Below, piece by piece: positions 31,601 to 44,700 of a DNA stretch of 64,000 nt. Positions within the stretch are counted from its first letter, which is position 1, and the number at the start of each line of letters is the position of its first letter. Below the pieces are notes generated by a model, which searched no databases, was not told the DNA's origin, and worked only from the letters and a program-made list of their open reading frames with translations. Source of the stretch: Ariolimax columbianus (Eukaryota; Mollusca; Gastropoda; Stylommatophora; Arionidae); contig JAVGWX010000025.1 in the NCBI GenBank assembly GCA_036924085.1, forward strand, positions 31,879,921 through 31,943,920, read 5' to 3'. Position numbers and translations under genes: made by a program.

Positions 31601-34600
31601 GGGGCAAGAGAGGGTTGGGGCAAGAGACCGGAGATGGTTGGGGCAAGAGTGGGTTGGGGCAAGAGACCGGAGATGGTTGGGGCAAGAGAGGGTTGGGGCA
31701 AGAGACCGGAGATGGTTGGGGCAAGAGAGGGTTGGGGCAAGAGACCGGAGATTGTTGGGGCAAGAGAGGGTTGGGGCAAGAGACCAGAGATGGTTGGGGC
31801 AAGAGAGGGTTGGGGCAGGAGATGGTTGGGGCAAGAGACCGGAGATGGTTGGGGCAAGAGACCGGAGATGGTTGGGGCAAGAGATGGTTGGGACAAGAGA
31901 CGGTTGGGACAAGAGACCGGAGATGGTTGGGGCAAGAGAGGTTTGGGGCAAGAGACCGGAGATGGTTGGGGCAAGAGAGGGTTGGGGCAAGAGACCGGAG
32001 ATGGTTGGGGCAAGAGAGGGTTGGGGCAAGAGACTGGAGATCGTTGGGACAGAAGACCGGAGATGGTTGGGGCAAGAAAGGGTTGGGGCAAGAGACTGGA
32101 GATGGTTGGGGCAAGAGAGGGTTGGGGCAAGAGACTGGAGATGGTTGGGGCAAGAGACTGGAGATGGTTGGCGCAAGAGATGGTTGGGGCAAGAGAACGG
32201 AGATGGTTGGGACAAGAGACCGGAGATGGTTGGGGCAAGAGAGGGTTGGGGCAAGAGACTGGAGATGGTTGGGGCAAGAGACTGGAGATGGTTGGCGCAA
32301 GAGACTGTTGGGGCAAGACACCGGAGATGGTTGGGACAAAAGAGGGTTGGGGCAAGAGACCGGAGATGGTTGGGGCAAGAGACCGGAGATGGTTGTGGCA
32401 AGAGAGGGTTGGGGCAGGAGACCGGAGATGGTTGGAGCAAGAGACCGGAGATGGTTGGGACAAAAGACCGGAGATGGTTGGGGCAAGAAAGGGTTGGGGC
32501 AAGAGACTGGAGATGGTTGGGGTAAGAGAGGGTTGGGGAAAGAGACTGGAGATGGTTGGGGCAAGAGACTGGAGATGGTTGGCGCAAGAGATGGTTGGGG
32601 CAAGAGACCGGAGATGGTTGGGACAAGAGACCGGAGATGGTTGGGGCAAGAGAGGGTTGGGGCAAGAGACTGGAGATGGTTGGGGCAAGAGACTGGAGAT
32701 GGTTGGCGCAAGAGATGGTTGGGGCAAGACACCGGAGATGGTTGGGACAAGAGAGGGTTGGGGCAAGAGACCGGAGATGGTTGGGGCAAGAGACCGGAGA
32801 TGGTTGGGGCAAGAGAGGGTTGGGGCAAGAGACCGGAGATGGTTGGGGCAAGAGACTGGAGATGGTTGGGGCAAGAGAGGGTTGGGGCAAGAGATCGGAG
32901 ATGGTTGGGGCAAGAGCGGGTTGGGGCAAGAAACCGGAGATGGTTGGGGCAAGAGAGGGTTGGGGCAAGAGACCCGAGATGGTTGGGGCAAGAGAGGGTT
33001 GGGGCAAGAGACGGGAGATGGTTGGGACAAGAGACCGGAGATGGTTGGGGCAAGAGAGGGTTGGGGCAAGAGACCGGCGATGGTTTGGGCAAGAGATCGG
33101 AGATGGTTGGGGCAAGAGACCGGAGATGGTTGGGGCAAGAGAGGGTTGGGGCAAGAGAGGGTTGGGGCAAGAGACCGGAGATGGTTGGGGCAAGAGACAG
33201 GAGATGGTTGGGGCAAGAGAGGGTTGGGGCAAGAGAGGGTTGGAAAAGAGACCGGAGATGGTTGGGGCAAGAGACCGGAGATGGTTGGGGCAAGAGAGGG
33301 TTGGGGCAAGAGACCGGAGATGGTTGGGGCAAGAGAGGGTTGGGGAAAGAGAGTGTTGGGACAAGAGACCGGAGATGGTTGGGGCAAGAGACCGGAGATG
33401 GTTGGGGCAAGAGAGGGTTGGGGCAAGAGACCAGAGATGGTTGGGGCAAGAGACCAGAGATGGTTGGGCAAGAGAGGGTTGGGGCAAGAGACCGAAGATG
33501 GTTGGGACAAGAAAGGGTTGGGGCAAGAGACCGGAGATAGTTGGGGCAAGAGAAGGTTGGGGCAAGAGATAGGAGATGGTTGGGGCAAGAGAGGGTTGGG
33601 GGAAGAGACAGGAGATGGTTGGGGCAAGAGAGGGTTGGGGGAAGAGACAGGAGATGGTTGGGGCAAGAGACCGGAGATGGTTGGGACAAGAGACCGGAGA
33701 TGGTTGGGGCAAGAGACCAGAGATGGTTGGGGCAAGAGACCGGAGATGGTTGGGCCAAGAGACCAGAGATGGTTGGGGCAAGAGACCGGAGATGGTTGGG
33801 ACAAGAGACCGGAGATGGTTGGGGCAAGAGACCAGAGATGGTTGGGGCAAGAGACCGGAGATGGTTGGGGCAAGAGACCGGAGATGGTTGGGGCAAGAGA
33901 CCAGAGATGGTTGGGGCAAGAGAGGGTTGGGGCAAGAGACCGGAGATGGTTGGGGCAAGAGACCGGAGATGGTTGGGGCAAGAGACCAGAGATGGTTGGG
34001 GCAAGAGAGGGTTGGGACAAGAGAACGGAGATGGTTGGGGCAAGAGACCGGAGATGGTTGGGGCAAGAGACCAGAGATGGTTGGGGCAAGAGAGGGTTGG
34101 GGCAAGAGAGGGTTGGGGCAAGAGAGGTTTGGAGCAAGAGACCGGAGATGGTTGGAGCAAGAGAGGGTTGGGGCAAGAGAGGGTTGGGGCAAGAGAGGGT
34201 TGGGACAAGATACCGGAGATGGTTGGGGCAAGAGAGGGTTGGGGCAAGAGAGGGTTGGGGCAAGAGACTGGAGATGGTTGGGACAAAAGACCGGAGATGG
34301 TTGGGGCAAGAAAGGGTTGGGGCAAGAGACTGGAGATGGTTGGGGTAAGAGAGGGTTGGGGAAAGAGACTGGAGATGGTTGGGGCAAGAGACTGGAGATG
34401 GTTGGCGCAAGAGATGGTTGGGGCAAGAGACCGGAGATGGTTGGGACAAGAGACCGGAGATGGTTGGGGCAAGAGAGGGTTGGGGCAAGAGACTGGAGAT
34501 GGTTGGGGCAAGAGACTGGAGATGGTTGGCGCAAGAGATGGTTGGGGCAAGACACCGGAGATGGTTGGGACAAGAGAGGGTTGGGGCAAGAGACCGGAGA

Positions 34601-37600
34601 TGGTTGGGGCAAGAGACCGGAGATGGTTGGGGCAAGAGAGGGTTGGGGCAAGAGACCGGAGATGGTTGGGGCAAGAGACCGGAGATGGTTTGGGCAAGAG
34701 AGGGTTGGGGCAAGAGATCGGAGATGGTTGGGGCAAGAGCGGGTTGGGGCAAGAAACCGGAGATGGTTGGGGCAAGAGAGGGTTGGGGCAAGAGACCGGA
34801 GATGGTTGGGGCAAGAGAGGGTTGGGGCAAGAGACGGGAGATGGTTGGGACAAGAGACCGGAGATGGTTGGGGCAAGAGAGGGTTGGGGCAAGAGACCGG
34901 CGATGGTTTGGGCAAGAGACAGGAGATGGTTGGGGCAAGAGAGGGTTGGGGCAAGAGACCAGAGATGGTTGGGGCAAGAGAGGGTTGGGGCAGGAGAGGG
35001 TTGGGGCAAGAGACCGGAGATGGTTGGGGCAAGAGAGGGTTGGTGCAAGAGATCAGAGATGGTTGGGGCAAGAGAGGGTTGGGGCAGGAGAGGGTTGGGG
35101 CAAGAGACCGGAGATGGTTGGGGCAAGAGAGGGTTGGGGCAAGAGACCGGAGATGTTGGGGCAAGAGAGGGTTGGGGCAAGAGGCCAAAGATGGTTGGGG
35201 CAAGAGAGGGTTGGGGCAAGAGACCGGAGATGGTTGGGGCAAGAGTGGGTTGGGGCAAGAGACCGGAGATGGTTGGGGCAAGAGAGGGTTGGGGCAAGAG
35301 ACCAAAGATGATTGGGGCAAGAGAGGGTTGGGGCAAGAGACCGGAGATTGTTGGGGCAAGAGAGGGTTGGGGCAAGAGACCAGAGATGGTTGGGGCAAGA
35401 GAGGGTTGGGGCAGGAGATGGTTGGGGCAAGAGACCGGAGATGGTTGGGGCAAGAGACCGGAGATGGTTGGGGCAAGAGACGGTTGGGACAAGAGACGGT
35501 TGGGACAAGAGACCGGAGATGGTTGGGGCAAGAGAGGTTTGGGGCAAGAGACCGGAGATGGTTGGGGCAAGAGAGGGTTGGGGCAAGAGACCGGAGATGG
35601 TTGGGGCAAGAGAGGGTTGGGGCAAGAGACTGGAGATCGTTGGGACAAAAGACCGGAGATGGTTGGGGCAAGAAAGGGTTGGGGCAAGAGACTGGAGATG
35701 GTTGGGGCAAGAGAGGGTTGGGGCAAGAGACTGGAGATGGTTGGGGCAAGAGACTGGAGATGGTTGGCGCAAGAGATGGTTGGGGCAAGAGAACGGAGAT
35801 GGTTGGGACAAGAGACCGGAGATGGTTGGGGCAAGAGAGGGTTGGGGCAAGAGACTGGAGATGGTTGGGGCAAGAGACTGGAGATGGTTGGCGCAAGAGA
35901 CTGTTGGGGCAAGACACCGGAGATGGTTGGGACAAGAGAGGGTTGGGGCAAGAGACCGGAGATGGTTGGGGCAAGAGACCGGAGATGGTTGGGGCAAGAG
36001 AGGGTTGGGGCAGGAGACCGGAGATGGTTGGAGCAAGAGACCGGAGATGGTTGGGACAAAAGACCGGAGATGGTTGGGGCAAGAAAGGGTTGGGGCAAGA
36101 GACTGGAGATGATTGGGGTAAGAGAGGGTTGGGGAAAGAGACTGGAGATGGTTGGGGCAAGAGACTGGAGATGGTTGGCGCAAGAGATGGTTGGGGCAAG
36201 AGTCCGGAGATGGTTGAGACAAGAGACCGGAGATGGTTGGGGCAAGAGAGGGTTGGGGCAAGAGACTGGAGATTGTTGGGGCAAGAGACTGGAGATGGTT
36301 GGCGCAAGAGATGGTTGGGGCAAGACACCGGAGATGGTTGGGACAAGAGAGGGTTGGGGCAAGAGACCGGAGATGGTTGGGGCAAGAGATCGGAGATGGT
36401 TGGGGCAAGAGAGGGTTGGGGCAAGAGATAAGAGATGGTTTGGGCAAGAGCGGGTTGGGGCAAGAAACCGGAGATGGTTGGGGCAAGAGAGGGTTGGGGC
36501 AAAAGACCCGAGATGGTTGGGGCAAGAGAGGGTTGGGGCAAGAGACGGGAGATGGTTGGGACAAGAGACCGGAGATGGTTTGGGCAAGAGAAGGTTGGGG
36601 CAAGAGATAGGAGATGGTTGGGGCAAGAGAGGGTTGGGGCAAGAGACAGGAGATGGTTGGGGCAAGAGAGGGTTGGGGGAAGAGACAGGAGATGGTTGGG
36701 GCAAGAGACCGGAGATGGTTGGGACAAGAGACCGGAGATGGTTGGGGCAAGAGACCAGAGATGGTTGGGGCAAGAGACCGGAGATGGTTGGGGCAAGAGA
36801 CCAGAGATGGTTGGGGCAAGAGAGGGTTGGGGCAAGAGACCGGAGATGGTTGGGGCAAGAGACCGGAGATGGTTGGGGTAAGAGACCAGAGATGGTTGGG
36901 GCAAGAGAGGGTTGGGGCAAGAGACCGGAGATGGTTGGGGCAAGAGACCGGAGATGGTTGGGGCAAGAGACCAGAGATGGTTGGGGCAAGAGAGGGTTGG
37001 GACAAGAGAACGGAGATGGTTGGGGCAAGAGACCAGAGATGGTTGGGGCAAGAGACCAGAGATGGTTGGGGCAAGAGAGGGTTGGGGCAAGAGAGGGTTG
37101 GGGCAAGAGAGGTTTGGGGCAAGAGACCGGAAATGGTTGGAGCAAGAGAGGGTTGGGGCAAGAGAGGGTTGGGGCAAGAGAGGGTTGGGACAAGAGACCG
37201 GAGATGGTTGGGGCAAGAGAGGGTTGGGGCAAGAGAGGGTTGGGGCAAGAGACCGGAGATGGTTGGGGCAAGAGAGGGTTGGGGCAAGAGAGGGTTGGGG
37301 CAAGAGAGGTTTGGGGCAAGAGACCGGAGATGGTTGGAGCAAGAGAGGGTTGGGGCAAGAGAGGGTTGGGGCAAGAGAGGGTTGGGACAAGAGACCGGAG
37401 ATGGTTGGGGCAAGAGAGGGTTGGGGCAAGAGACCGGAGATGGTTGGGACAAGAGACCGGAGATGGTTGGGGCAAGAGAGGGTTGGGGCAAGAGAGGGTT
37501 GGGGCAAGAGACCGGAGATGGTTGGGGCAAGAGAGGGTTGAGGCAAGAGACCGGAGATGGTTGCGGCAAGACAGGGTTGGGGCAAGAGAGGGTTGGGACA

Positions 37601-40556
37601 AGAGAGGTTTGGGGCAAGAGATGGTTGGGGCAAGAGAGGTTTGGGGCAAGAGACTGGAGATGGTTGGGGCAAGAGAGGGTTGGGGCAAGAGACTGGAGAT
37701 GGTTGGGACAAAAGACCGGAGATGGTTGGGGCAAGAAAGGGTTGGGGCAAGAGACTGGAGATGGTTGGGGTAAGAGAGGGTTGGGGAAAGAGACTGGAGA
37801 TGGTTGGGGCAAGAGACTGGAGATGGTTGGCGCAAGAGATGGTTGGGGCAAGAGACCGGAGATGGTTGGGACAAGAGACCGGAGATGGTTGGGGCAAGAG
37901 AGGGTTGGAGCAAGAGACTGGAGATGGTTGGGGCAAGAGACTGGAGATGGTTGGCGCAAGAGATGGTTGGGGCAAGACACCGGAGATGGTTGGGACAAGA
38001 GAGGGTTGGGGCAAGAGACCGGAGATGGTTGGGGCAAGAGACCGGAGATGGTTGGGGCAAGAGAGGGTTGGGGCAAGAGACCGGAGATGGTTGGGGCAAG
38101 AGACCGGAGATGGTTGGGGCAAGAAAGGGTTGGGGCAAGAGATCGGAGATGGTTGGAGCAAGAGCGGGTTGGGGCAAGAAACCGGAGATGGTTGGGGCAA
38201 GAGAGGGTTGGGGCAAGAGACTGGAGATGGTTGGGGCAAGAGAGGGTTGGGGCAAGAGACGGGAGATGGTTGGGACAAGAGACCGGAGATGGTTGGGGCA
38301 AGAGAGGGTTGGGGCAAGAGACCGGCGATGGTTTGGGCAAGAGACCAGAGATGGTTGGGGCAAGAGAGGGTTGGGGCAGGAGAGGGTTGGGGCAAGAGAC
38401 CGGAGATGGTTGGGGCAAGAGAGGGTTGGGGCAAGAGACCAGAGATGGTTGGGGCAAGAGAGGGTTGAGGCAGGAGAGGGTTGGGGCAAGAGACCGGAGA
38501 TGGTTGGGGCAAGAGAGGGTTGGGGCAAGAGACCGGAGATGGTTGGGGCAAGAGAGGGTTGGGGCAAGAGACCAAAGATGGTTGGGGCAAGAGAGGGTTG
38601 GGGCAAGAGACCGGAGATGGTTGGGGCAAGAGTGGGTTGGGGCAAGAGACCGGAGATGGTTGGGGCAAGAGAGGGTTGGGGCAAGAGACCAAAGATGATT
38701 GGGGCAAGAGAGGGTTGGGGCAAGAGAGGGTTGGGGCAAGAGACCAGAGATGGTTGGGGCAAGAGAGGGTTGGGGCAGGAGATGGTTGGGGCAAGAGACC
38801 GGAGATGGTTGGGGCAAGAGACCGGAGATGGTTGGGGCAAGAGACGGTTGGGACAAGAGACGGTTGGGACAAGAGACCGGAGATGGTTGGGGCAAGAGAG
38901 GTTTGGGGCAAGAGACCGGAGATGGTTGGGGCAAGAGAGGGTTGGGGCAAGAGACCGGAGATGGTTGGGGCAAGAGAGGGTTGGGGCAAGAGACTGGAGA
39001 TCGTTGGGACAAAAGACCGGAGATGGTTGGGGCAAGAAAGGGTTGGGGCAAGAGACTGGAGATGGTTGGGGCAAGAGAGGGTTGGGGCAAGAGACTGGAG
39101 ATGGTTGGGGCAAGAGACTGGAGATGGTTGGCGCAAGAGATGGTTGGGGCAAGAGAACGGAGATGGTTGGGACAAGAGACCGGAGATGGTTGGGGCAAGA
39201 GAGGGTTGGGGCAAGAGACTGGAGATGGTTGGGGCAAGAGACTGGAGATGGTTGGCGCAAGAGACTGTTGGGGCAAGACACCTGAGATGGTTGGGACAAG
39301 AGAGGGTTGGGGCAAGAGACCGGAGATGGTTGGGGCAAGAGACCGGAGATGGTTGGGGCAAGAGAGGGTTGGGGCAGGAGACCGGAGATGGTTGGAGCAA
39401 GAGACCGGAGATGGTTGGGACAAGAGACCGGAGATGGTTTGGGCAAGAGAGGGTTGGGGCAAGAGACCGGAGATGGTTGGGGCAAGAGACCGGAGATGGT
39501 TGGGGCAAGAGACCGGAGATGGTTGGGGCAAGAGACCGGAGATGGTTGGGACAAGAGAGGGTTGGGGCAAGAGAGGGTTGGGGCAAGAGACCGGAGATGG
39601 TTGGGACAAGAGACCGGAGATGGTTGGGGCAAGAGAGCGGAGATGGTTGGGGCAAGAGAGGGTTGGGGCAAGACACTGGAGATGGTTGGGACAAGAGACC
39701 GTAGATGGTTGGGGCAAGAGAGGGTTGGGGCAAGAGAGGGTTGGGGCAAGAGACCGGAGATGGTTGGGACAAGAGACCGGAGATGGTTGGGGCAAGAGAG
39801 CGGAGATGGTTGGGGCAAGAGAGGGTTGGGGCAAGACACTGGAGATGGTTGGGACAAGAGACCGGAGATGGTTGAGGCAAGAGAGGGTTGGGGCAAGACA
39901 CCGGAGATGGTTGGGGCAAGAGAGGGTTGGGGCAAGACACTGGAGATGGTTGTGGCAAGAGACCGGAGACAGTTGGGGAAAGAGACGGTTGAGGCAAGAG
40001 ACAGGAGACGGTTGGGGAAAGAGACGGTTGGGGAAAGAGACGGTTGGGGCAAGAGACAGGTGACGGTTGCGGCAAGAGACAGGAGATGGTTGGGGCAAGA
40101 GACGGTTTAGGTAAAAGACGGTTGGGGTAAGAGATGGTTGGCGCAAGAGACTGGAGATGGTTGGGGCAAGAGACCGGAGATGGTTGGGGCAAGAGACCGG
40201 AGATGGTTGGGGCAAGAGACCGGAGACGGTTGGGGCAAGAGACCGGAGACGGTTGGGGCAAGAGACCAGAGATGGTTGGGGCAAGAGAGGGTTGGGGCAA
40301 GAGAGGGTTGGGGCAAGAGACCGGAGATGGTTGGGGCAAGAGAGGGTTGGGGCAAGAGAGGGTTGGGGAAAGAGACGGTTGAGGTAAGAGACAGGAGACG
40401 GTTGGGGAAAGAGACGGTTGGGGCAAGAGACGGTTGGGGCAAGAGACAGGTGACGGTTGCGGCAAGAGACAGGAGATGGTTGGGGTAAGAGACGGTTGGG
40501 ACAAGAGACGGTTGGGGTAAGAGACGGTTGGGGTAAGAGACGGTTGGGGCCTTACG
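25681..40556. repeat. Giant 23/16-bp composite minisatellite, about 14.9 kb
   Basis: Two unit classes alternate irregularly: a 23-bp unit, gagaccggagatggttgggg plus caa, and a 16-bp unit, gagagggttggggcaa, which equals the first with 7 bp removed. Point variants (ccg to cca or ctg; ggcg for gggg; gacaa or gaaa for gcaa) mark higher-order repeats of about 1.7-1.8 kb and 3.4-3.6 kb between about 31000 and 39400. No unit class contains a stop in any frame on either strand, so open frames of up to about 4,800 codons arise; they are not genes. No LINE ORF is recognisable inside, and I cannot name the source sequence. Confidence 0.97.
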
Positions 40557-41123
40557 TGAGACGATACAAGAGGTCCAGTAGACATCCATTTTTGTGTAAG
40601 CTGAGAGAACAGATAGATGAGGACTGAGAAATCGTAGATAGACATCCTTTATATAAACACACAGAGATAGACAGTGAATAGAACAATTGCTAGATTCCGA
40701 CCGCGTGATGAGAACCCTGGGTCAAGTTTAGTACTAGAGTAAGACCTGTGCTACTTGCACGAACCTTTAGAAGTAATCTTAGTTTAGTACTAGAGTAAGA
40801 CCTGTGCTACTTGCACGAACCTTTAGAAGTAATCTTAGTCAGTTAGAGAAGTGATAATTACCAACCTTTTGAGAGACATTAGAATTCATGAATAATTGAT
40901 GAACAGCATAATGTGATCAATGAGCTTAGTGATTTGATTTGATGTGCATATTCTTTTACTTGTGTGAAAAATACATGCTGTGTTTTACCTGTGTTAAAAA
41001 AATTGTTGTTAGATTTGGAGTGTGTTAAGGAGTGATAGTGGTAAGGAAGATAGAATAGAGAATATGTTAACCCTGCTATATATTGTATTAAATGATGCAG
41101 TGACTTAGGATAGAGATTAAAAA
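40557..41123. other. Unique sequence with one 56-bp duplication
   Basis: AT-rich sequence between the giant array and a CR1-like piece. The only structure is the direct duplication at 40725-40839. No ORF, splice pair or RNA gene that I can support. Confidence 0.5.
40725..40839. repeat. 56-bp direct duplication (2 copies)
   Basis: agtttagtactagagtaaga starts at 40725 and again at 40781; the copies are essentially identical through aagtaatctt. Possible first step of array formation. Confidence 0.95.
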
Positions 41124-41755
41124 GAAATAAAATTGGATATGGCAGAAGCACTTGTAGAGTCAAAACCTTTTGTTAAGTGCATAACTCACAATTTTTAAAT
41201 TCAACATGTAGAAGCAGCCACCAGATGCAAAAACATACTCGACCTACTATTTACTACAGAGGGAAATATGATTGAAAACGTTACCGTTGGGGAACTGTTT
41301 GGCTCAAGTGACCATCAAATCATCCGTTGGGATCTTATTGCAGGGAAAGAAGTAAACATAAACACGCGAACATACGACTACTCAAAGGCAGATGTTAAGA
41401 GGATGAAAGAGGCAGCGAACCACATAATCTGGAAAGATATTGTCGTAGGAACAGACGTTGAACAGGAGTGGGAAAGTTTTAAAACAGTTCTAGAAACGCT
41501 AAAAGAGGAATGTGTTTCATGTAGGGAGGTAAACCCCAAGCGTAAAAAGTGGATAACTAGATTTGTAGTTAAATGTAGAAGAGCAAAAAATAAAGCATGG
41601 AAAAAATATATAGAGGCAGGTAAATCAAAAGAAACATATTAAAAATATTTGGACAAGCAGAACATATCTCAGAAAGCGAATAAAACAGCAAAAATAGACT
41701 TGGAAAAAAAACTTGCTCAGAGGATGAAGACTGACAGTAAAAGCTTCTTCTCTTC
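41124..41755 (+). mobile_element. CR1-like LINE internal fragment
   Basis: Matches 7900-8530 of the plus-strand CR1-like copy closely. It encodes NMIENVTVGELFGSSDHQ, then EQEWESFKTVLETLKEECVS and RRAKNKAWKKYIEAGKS. The part before 41268 is out of frame. It lacks both ends and stops exactly at the start of the 41-bp array (cttcttctctt then ctaggctggg), so the array began at, or deleted up to, this point. Confidence 0.88.
41268..41642 (+). pseudogene. CR1-like endonuclease C-terminus and linker
   Basis: 125 codons without a stop, starting NMIENVTVGELF and containing the conserved GSSDHQIIRWDL strand of the APE domain, then the lysine-rich linker. Compared with 8056-8371 it keeps the frame past RRAK, so it shows where the other copy has shifted. 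Ends at a stop in GKSKETY. Confidence 0.85.
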
Positions 41756-44700
41756 TAGGCTGGGAGAGAGAGATGGTACAAGTTTAGCTCTAGGGTGGGA
41801 AAGGGAGAGAGAGATGGTACAAGTTTAGCTCTAGGGTGGGAGAGGGAGATAGAGATGGTACAAGTTTAGCTCTATGCTGGGAGAGGTAGATGGTACAAGT
41901 TTAGCTCTAGGCTGCGAGAGGGAGATGGTACAAGTTTAGCTCTAGGCTGGGAGAGAGAGAGAGATGGTACAAGTTTAGCTCTAGGCTGGGAGAGGGAGAG
42001 AGATGGTACAAGTTTAGCTCTAGGCTGGGAGAGGGAGATGGTACAAGTTTAGCTCTAGGCTGGGACAGAGAGATGGTACAAGTTTAGCTCTAGGCTGGGA
42101 GAGGGAGAGAGAGATGGTACAAGTTTAGCTCTAGGCTGGAGAGGGAGATGGTACAAATTTAGCTCTAGGCTGGGAGAGAGAGAGAGATGGTACAAGTTTA
42201 GCTCTAGGATGGGAGAGAGAGATTGTACAAGTTTAGCTCTAGGCTGGGAGAGGGAGAGAGAGAGGGTGCAAGTTTAGCTCTAGGCTGGGAGAGAGAGATG
42301 GTACAAGTTTAGCTCTAGGCTGGGAGAGAGAGAGATTGTACAAGTTTAGCTCTAGGCTGGGAGAGGGAGAGAGAGATGGTACAAGTTTAGCTCTAGGCTG
42401 GGAGAGGGAGAGAGAGATTGTACAAGTTCAGCTCTAGGCGGGAAGAGGGAGTGAGAGATGGTACAAGTTTAGCTCTAGGCTGGGAGACGGAGAGAGATAT
42501 GGTACAAGTTTAGCTCTAGGATGGGAGAGGGAGATGTTACAAGTTTAGCTCTAGAATGGGAGAGGGAGAGAGAGATGGTACAGGTTTAGTTCTATGCTGG
42601 GAGAGGGAGAGAGAGATTGTACAAGTTTAGCTCTAGGCTGGGAGAGAGAGATGGTACAAGTTTAGCTCTTGGCTGGGTGAGGGAGAGAGAGATGGTACAA
42701 GTTTAGCTCTAGGCTGGGAGAGGGAGAGAGAGATGGTACAGGTTTAGTTCTAGGCTGGGAAAGGGAGAGAGAGATGGTACAAGTTTAGCTCTAGGCTGGA
42801 AGAGGGAGAGAGAGATTGTACAAGTTTAGCTCTAGGCTGGGAGAGAGAGATGGTACAAGTTTAGCTCTAGGCTGGGAGAGGGAGAGAGAGATTGTACAAG
42901 TTTAGCTCTAGGCTGGGAGAGAGAGATGGTACAAGTTTAGCTCTAGGCTGGGAGAGAGAGAGAGATGGTACAAGTTTAGCTCTAGGCTGGGAGAGGGAGA
43001 GAGATGGTACAAGTTTAGCTCTAGGCTGGGAGAGGGAGATGGTACAAGTTTAGCTCTAGGCTGGGACAGAGAGATGGTACAAGTTTAGCTCTAGGCTGGG
43101 AGAGGGAGAGAGAGATGGTACAAGTTTAGCTCTAGGCTGGAGAGGGAGATGGTACAAATTTAGCTCTAGGCTGGGAGAGAGAGAGAGATGGTACAAGTTT
43201 AGCTCTAGGATGGGAGAGAGAGATTGTACAAGTTTAGCTCTAGGCTGGGAGAGGGAGAGAGAGAGGGTGCAAGTTTAGCTCTAGGCTGGGAGAGAGAGAT
43301 GGTACAAGTTTAGCTCTAGGCTGGGAGAGAGAGAGATTGTACAAGTTTAGCTCTAGGCTGGGAGAGGGAGAGAGAGATGGTACAAGTTTAGCTCTAGGCT
43401 GGGAGAGGGAGAGAGAGATTGTACAAGTTCAGCTCTAGGCGGGAAGAGGGAGTGAGAGATGGTACAAGTTTAGCTCTAGGCTGGGAGACGGAGAGAGATA
43501 TGGTACAAGTTTAGCTCTAGGATGGGAGAGGGAGATGTTACAAGTTTAGCTCTAGAATGGGAGAGGGAGAGAGAGATGGTACAGGTTTAGTTCTATGCTG
43601 GGAGAGGGAGAGAGAGATTGTACAAGTTTAGCTCTAGGCTGGGAGAGAGAGATGGTACAAGTTTAGCTCTTGGCTGGGTGAGGGAGAGAGAGATGGTACA
43701 GGTTTAGTTCTAGGCTGGGAGAGGGAGAGAGAGATTGTACAAGTTTATCTCTAGGCTGGGAGAGAGAGATGGTACAAGTTTAGCTCTTGGCTGGGTGAGG
43801 GAGAGAGAGATGGTACAAGTTTAGCTCTAGGCTGGGAGAGGGAGAGAGAGATGGTACAGGTTTAGTTCTAGGCTGGGAAAGGGAGAGAGAGATGGTACAA
43901 GTTTAGCTCTAGGCTGGAAGAGGGAGAGAGAGATTGTACAAGTTTAGCTCTAGGCTGGGAGAGAGAGATGGTACAAGTTTAGCTCTAGGCTGGGAGAGGG
44001 AGAGAGAGATTAAACAAGTTTAGCTCTAGGCTGGAAGAGGGAGAGAGAGATTGTTCAAGTTTAGCTCTAGGCTGGGAGATTGAGAGAGAGATGGTACAAG
44101 TTTAGCTCTAGGCTGGGAGAGGGAGATGGTACAAGTTTAGCTCTAGGCTGGGACAGAGAGATGTTACAAGTTTAGCTCTAGGCTGGGAGAGAGAGAGACG
44201 GTACAAGCTTAGCTCTTGGCTTGGAGAGGGAGAGAGATGGTACACGTTTAGCTCTAGGCTGGGAGAGGTAGATGGTACAAGTTTAGCTCTAGGCTGGGAA
44301 AGAGAGATGGTACAAGTTTAGTTCTAGGCTGGGAGAGGGAGAGAGAGATTGTACAAGTTTAGCTCTAGGCTGGGAGAGGGAGATGGTACAAGTTTAGCTC
44401 TAGGCTGGGAGAGAGATGGTACAAGTTTAGCTCTAGGCTGGGAGAGGGAGAGAGAGATGGTACAAGTTTAGCTCTAGGCTGTTAGAGGGAGATGGTACAA
44501 GTTTAGCTCTAGGCTGGGAGAGAGAGAGACGGTACAAGTTTAGCTCTAGGCTGGGAGAGGTAGATGGTACAAGTTTAGCTCTAGGCTGGGAGAGAGAGAG
44601 AGATGGTACAAGTTTAGCTCTAGGCTGGGAGAGGGAGAGAGAGATGGTACACGTTTAGCTCTAGGCTGGGAGAGGTAGATGGTACAAGTTTAGCTCTAGG

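Noticed and set aside
25635..40645. Very long minus and plus open frames (up to about 4,800 codons) as giant genes
   Set aside because: They consist only of 23/16-bp units that lack stops in all frames; frames on both strands are equally open, unit periods shift the frame, and there is no domain, start context or codon bias.
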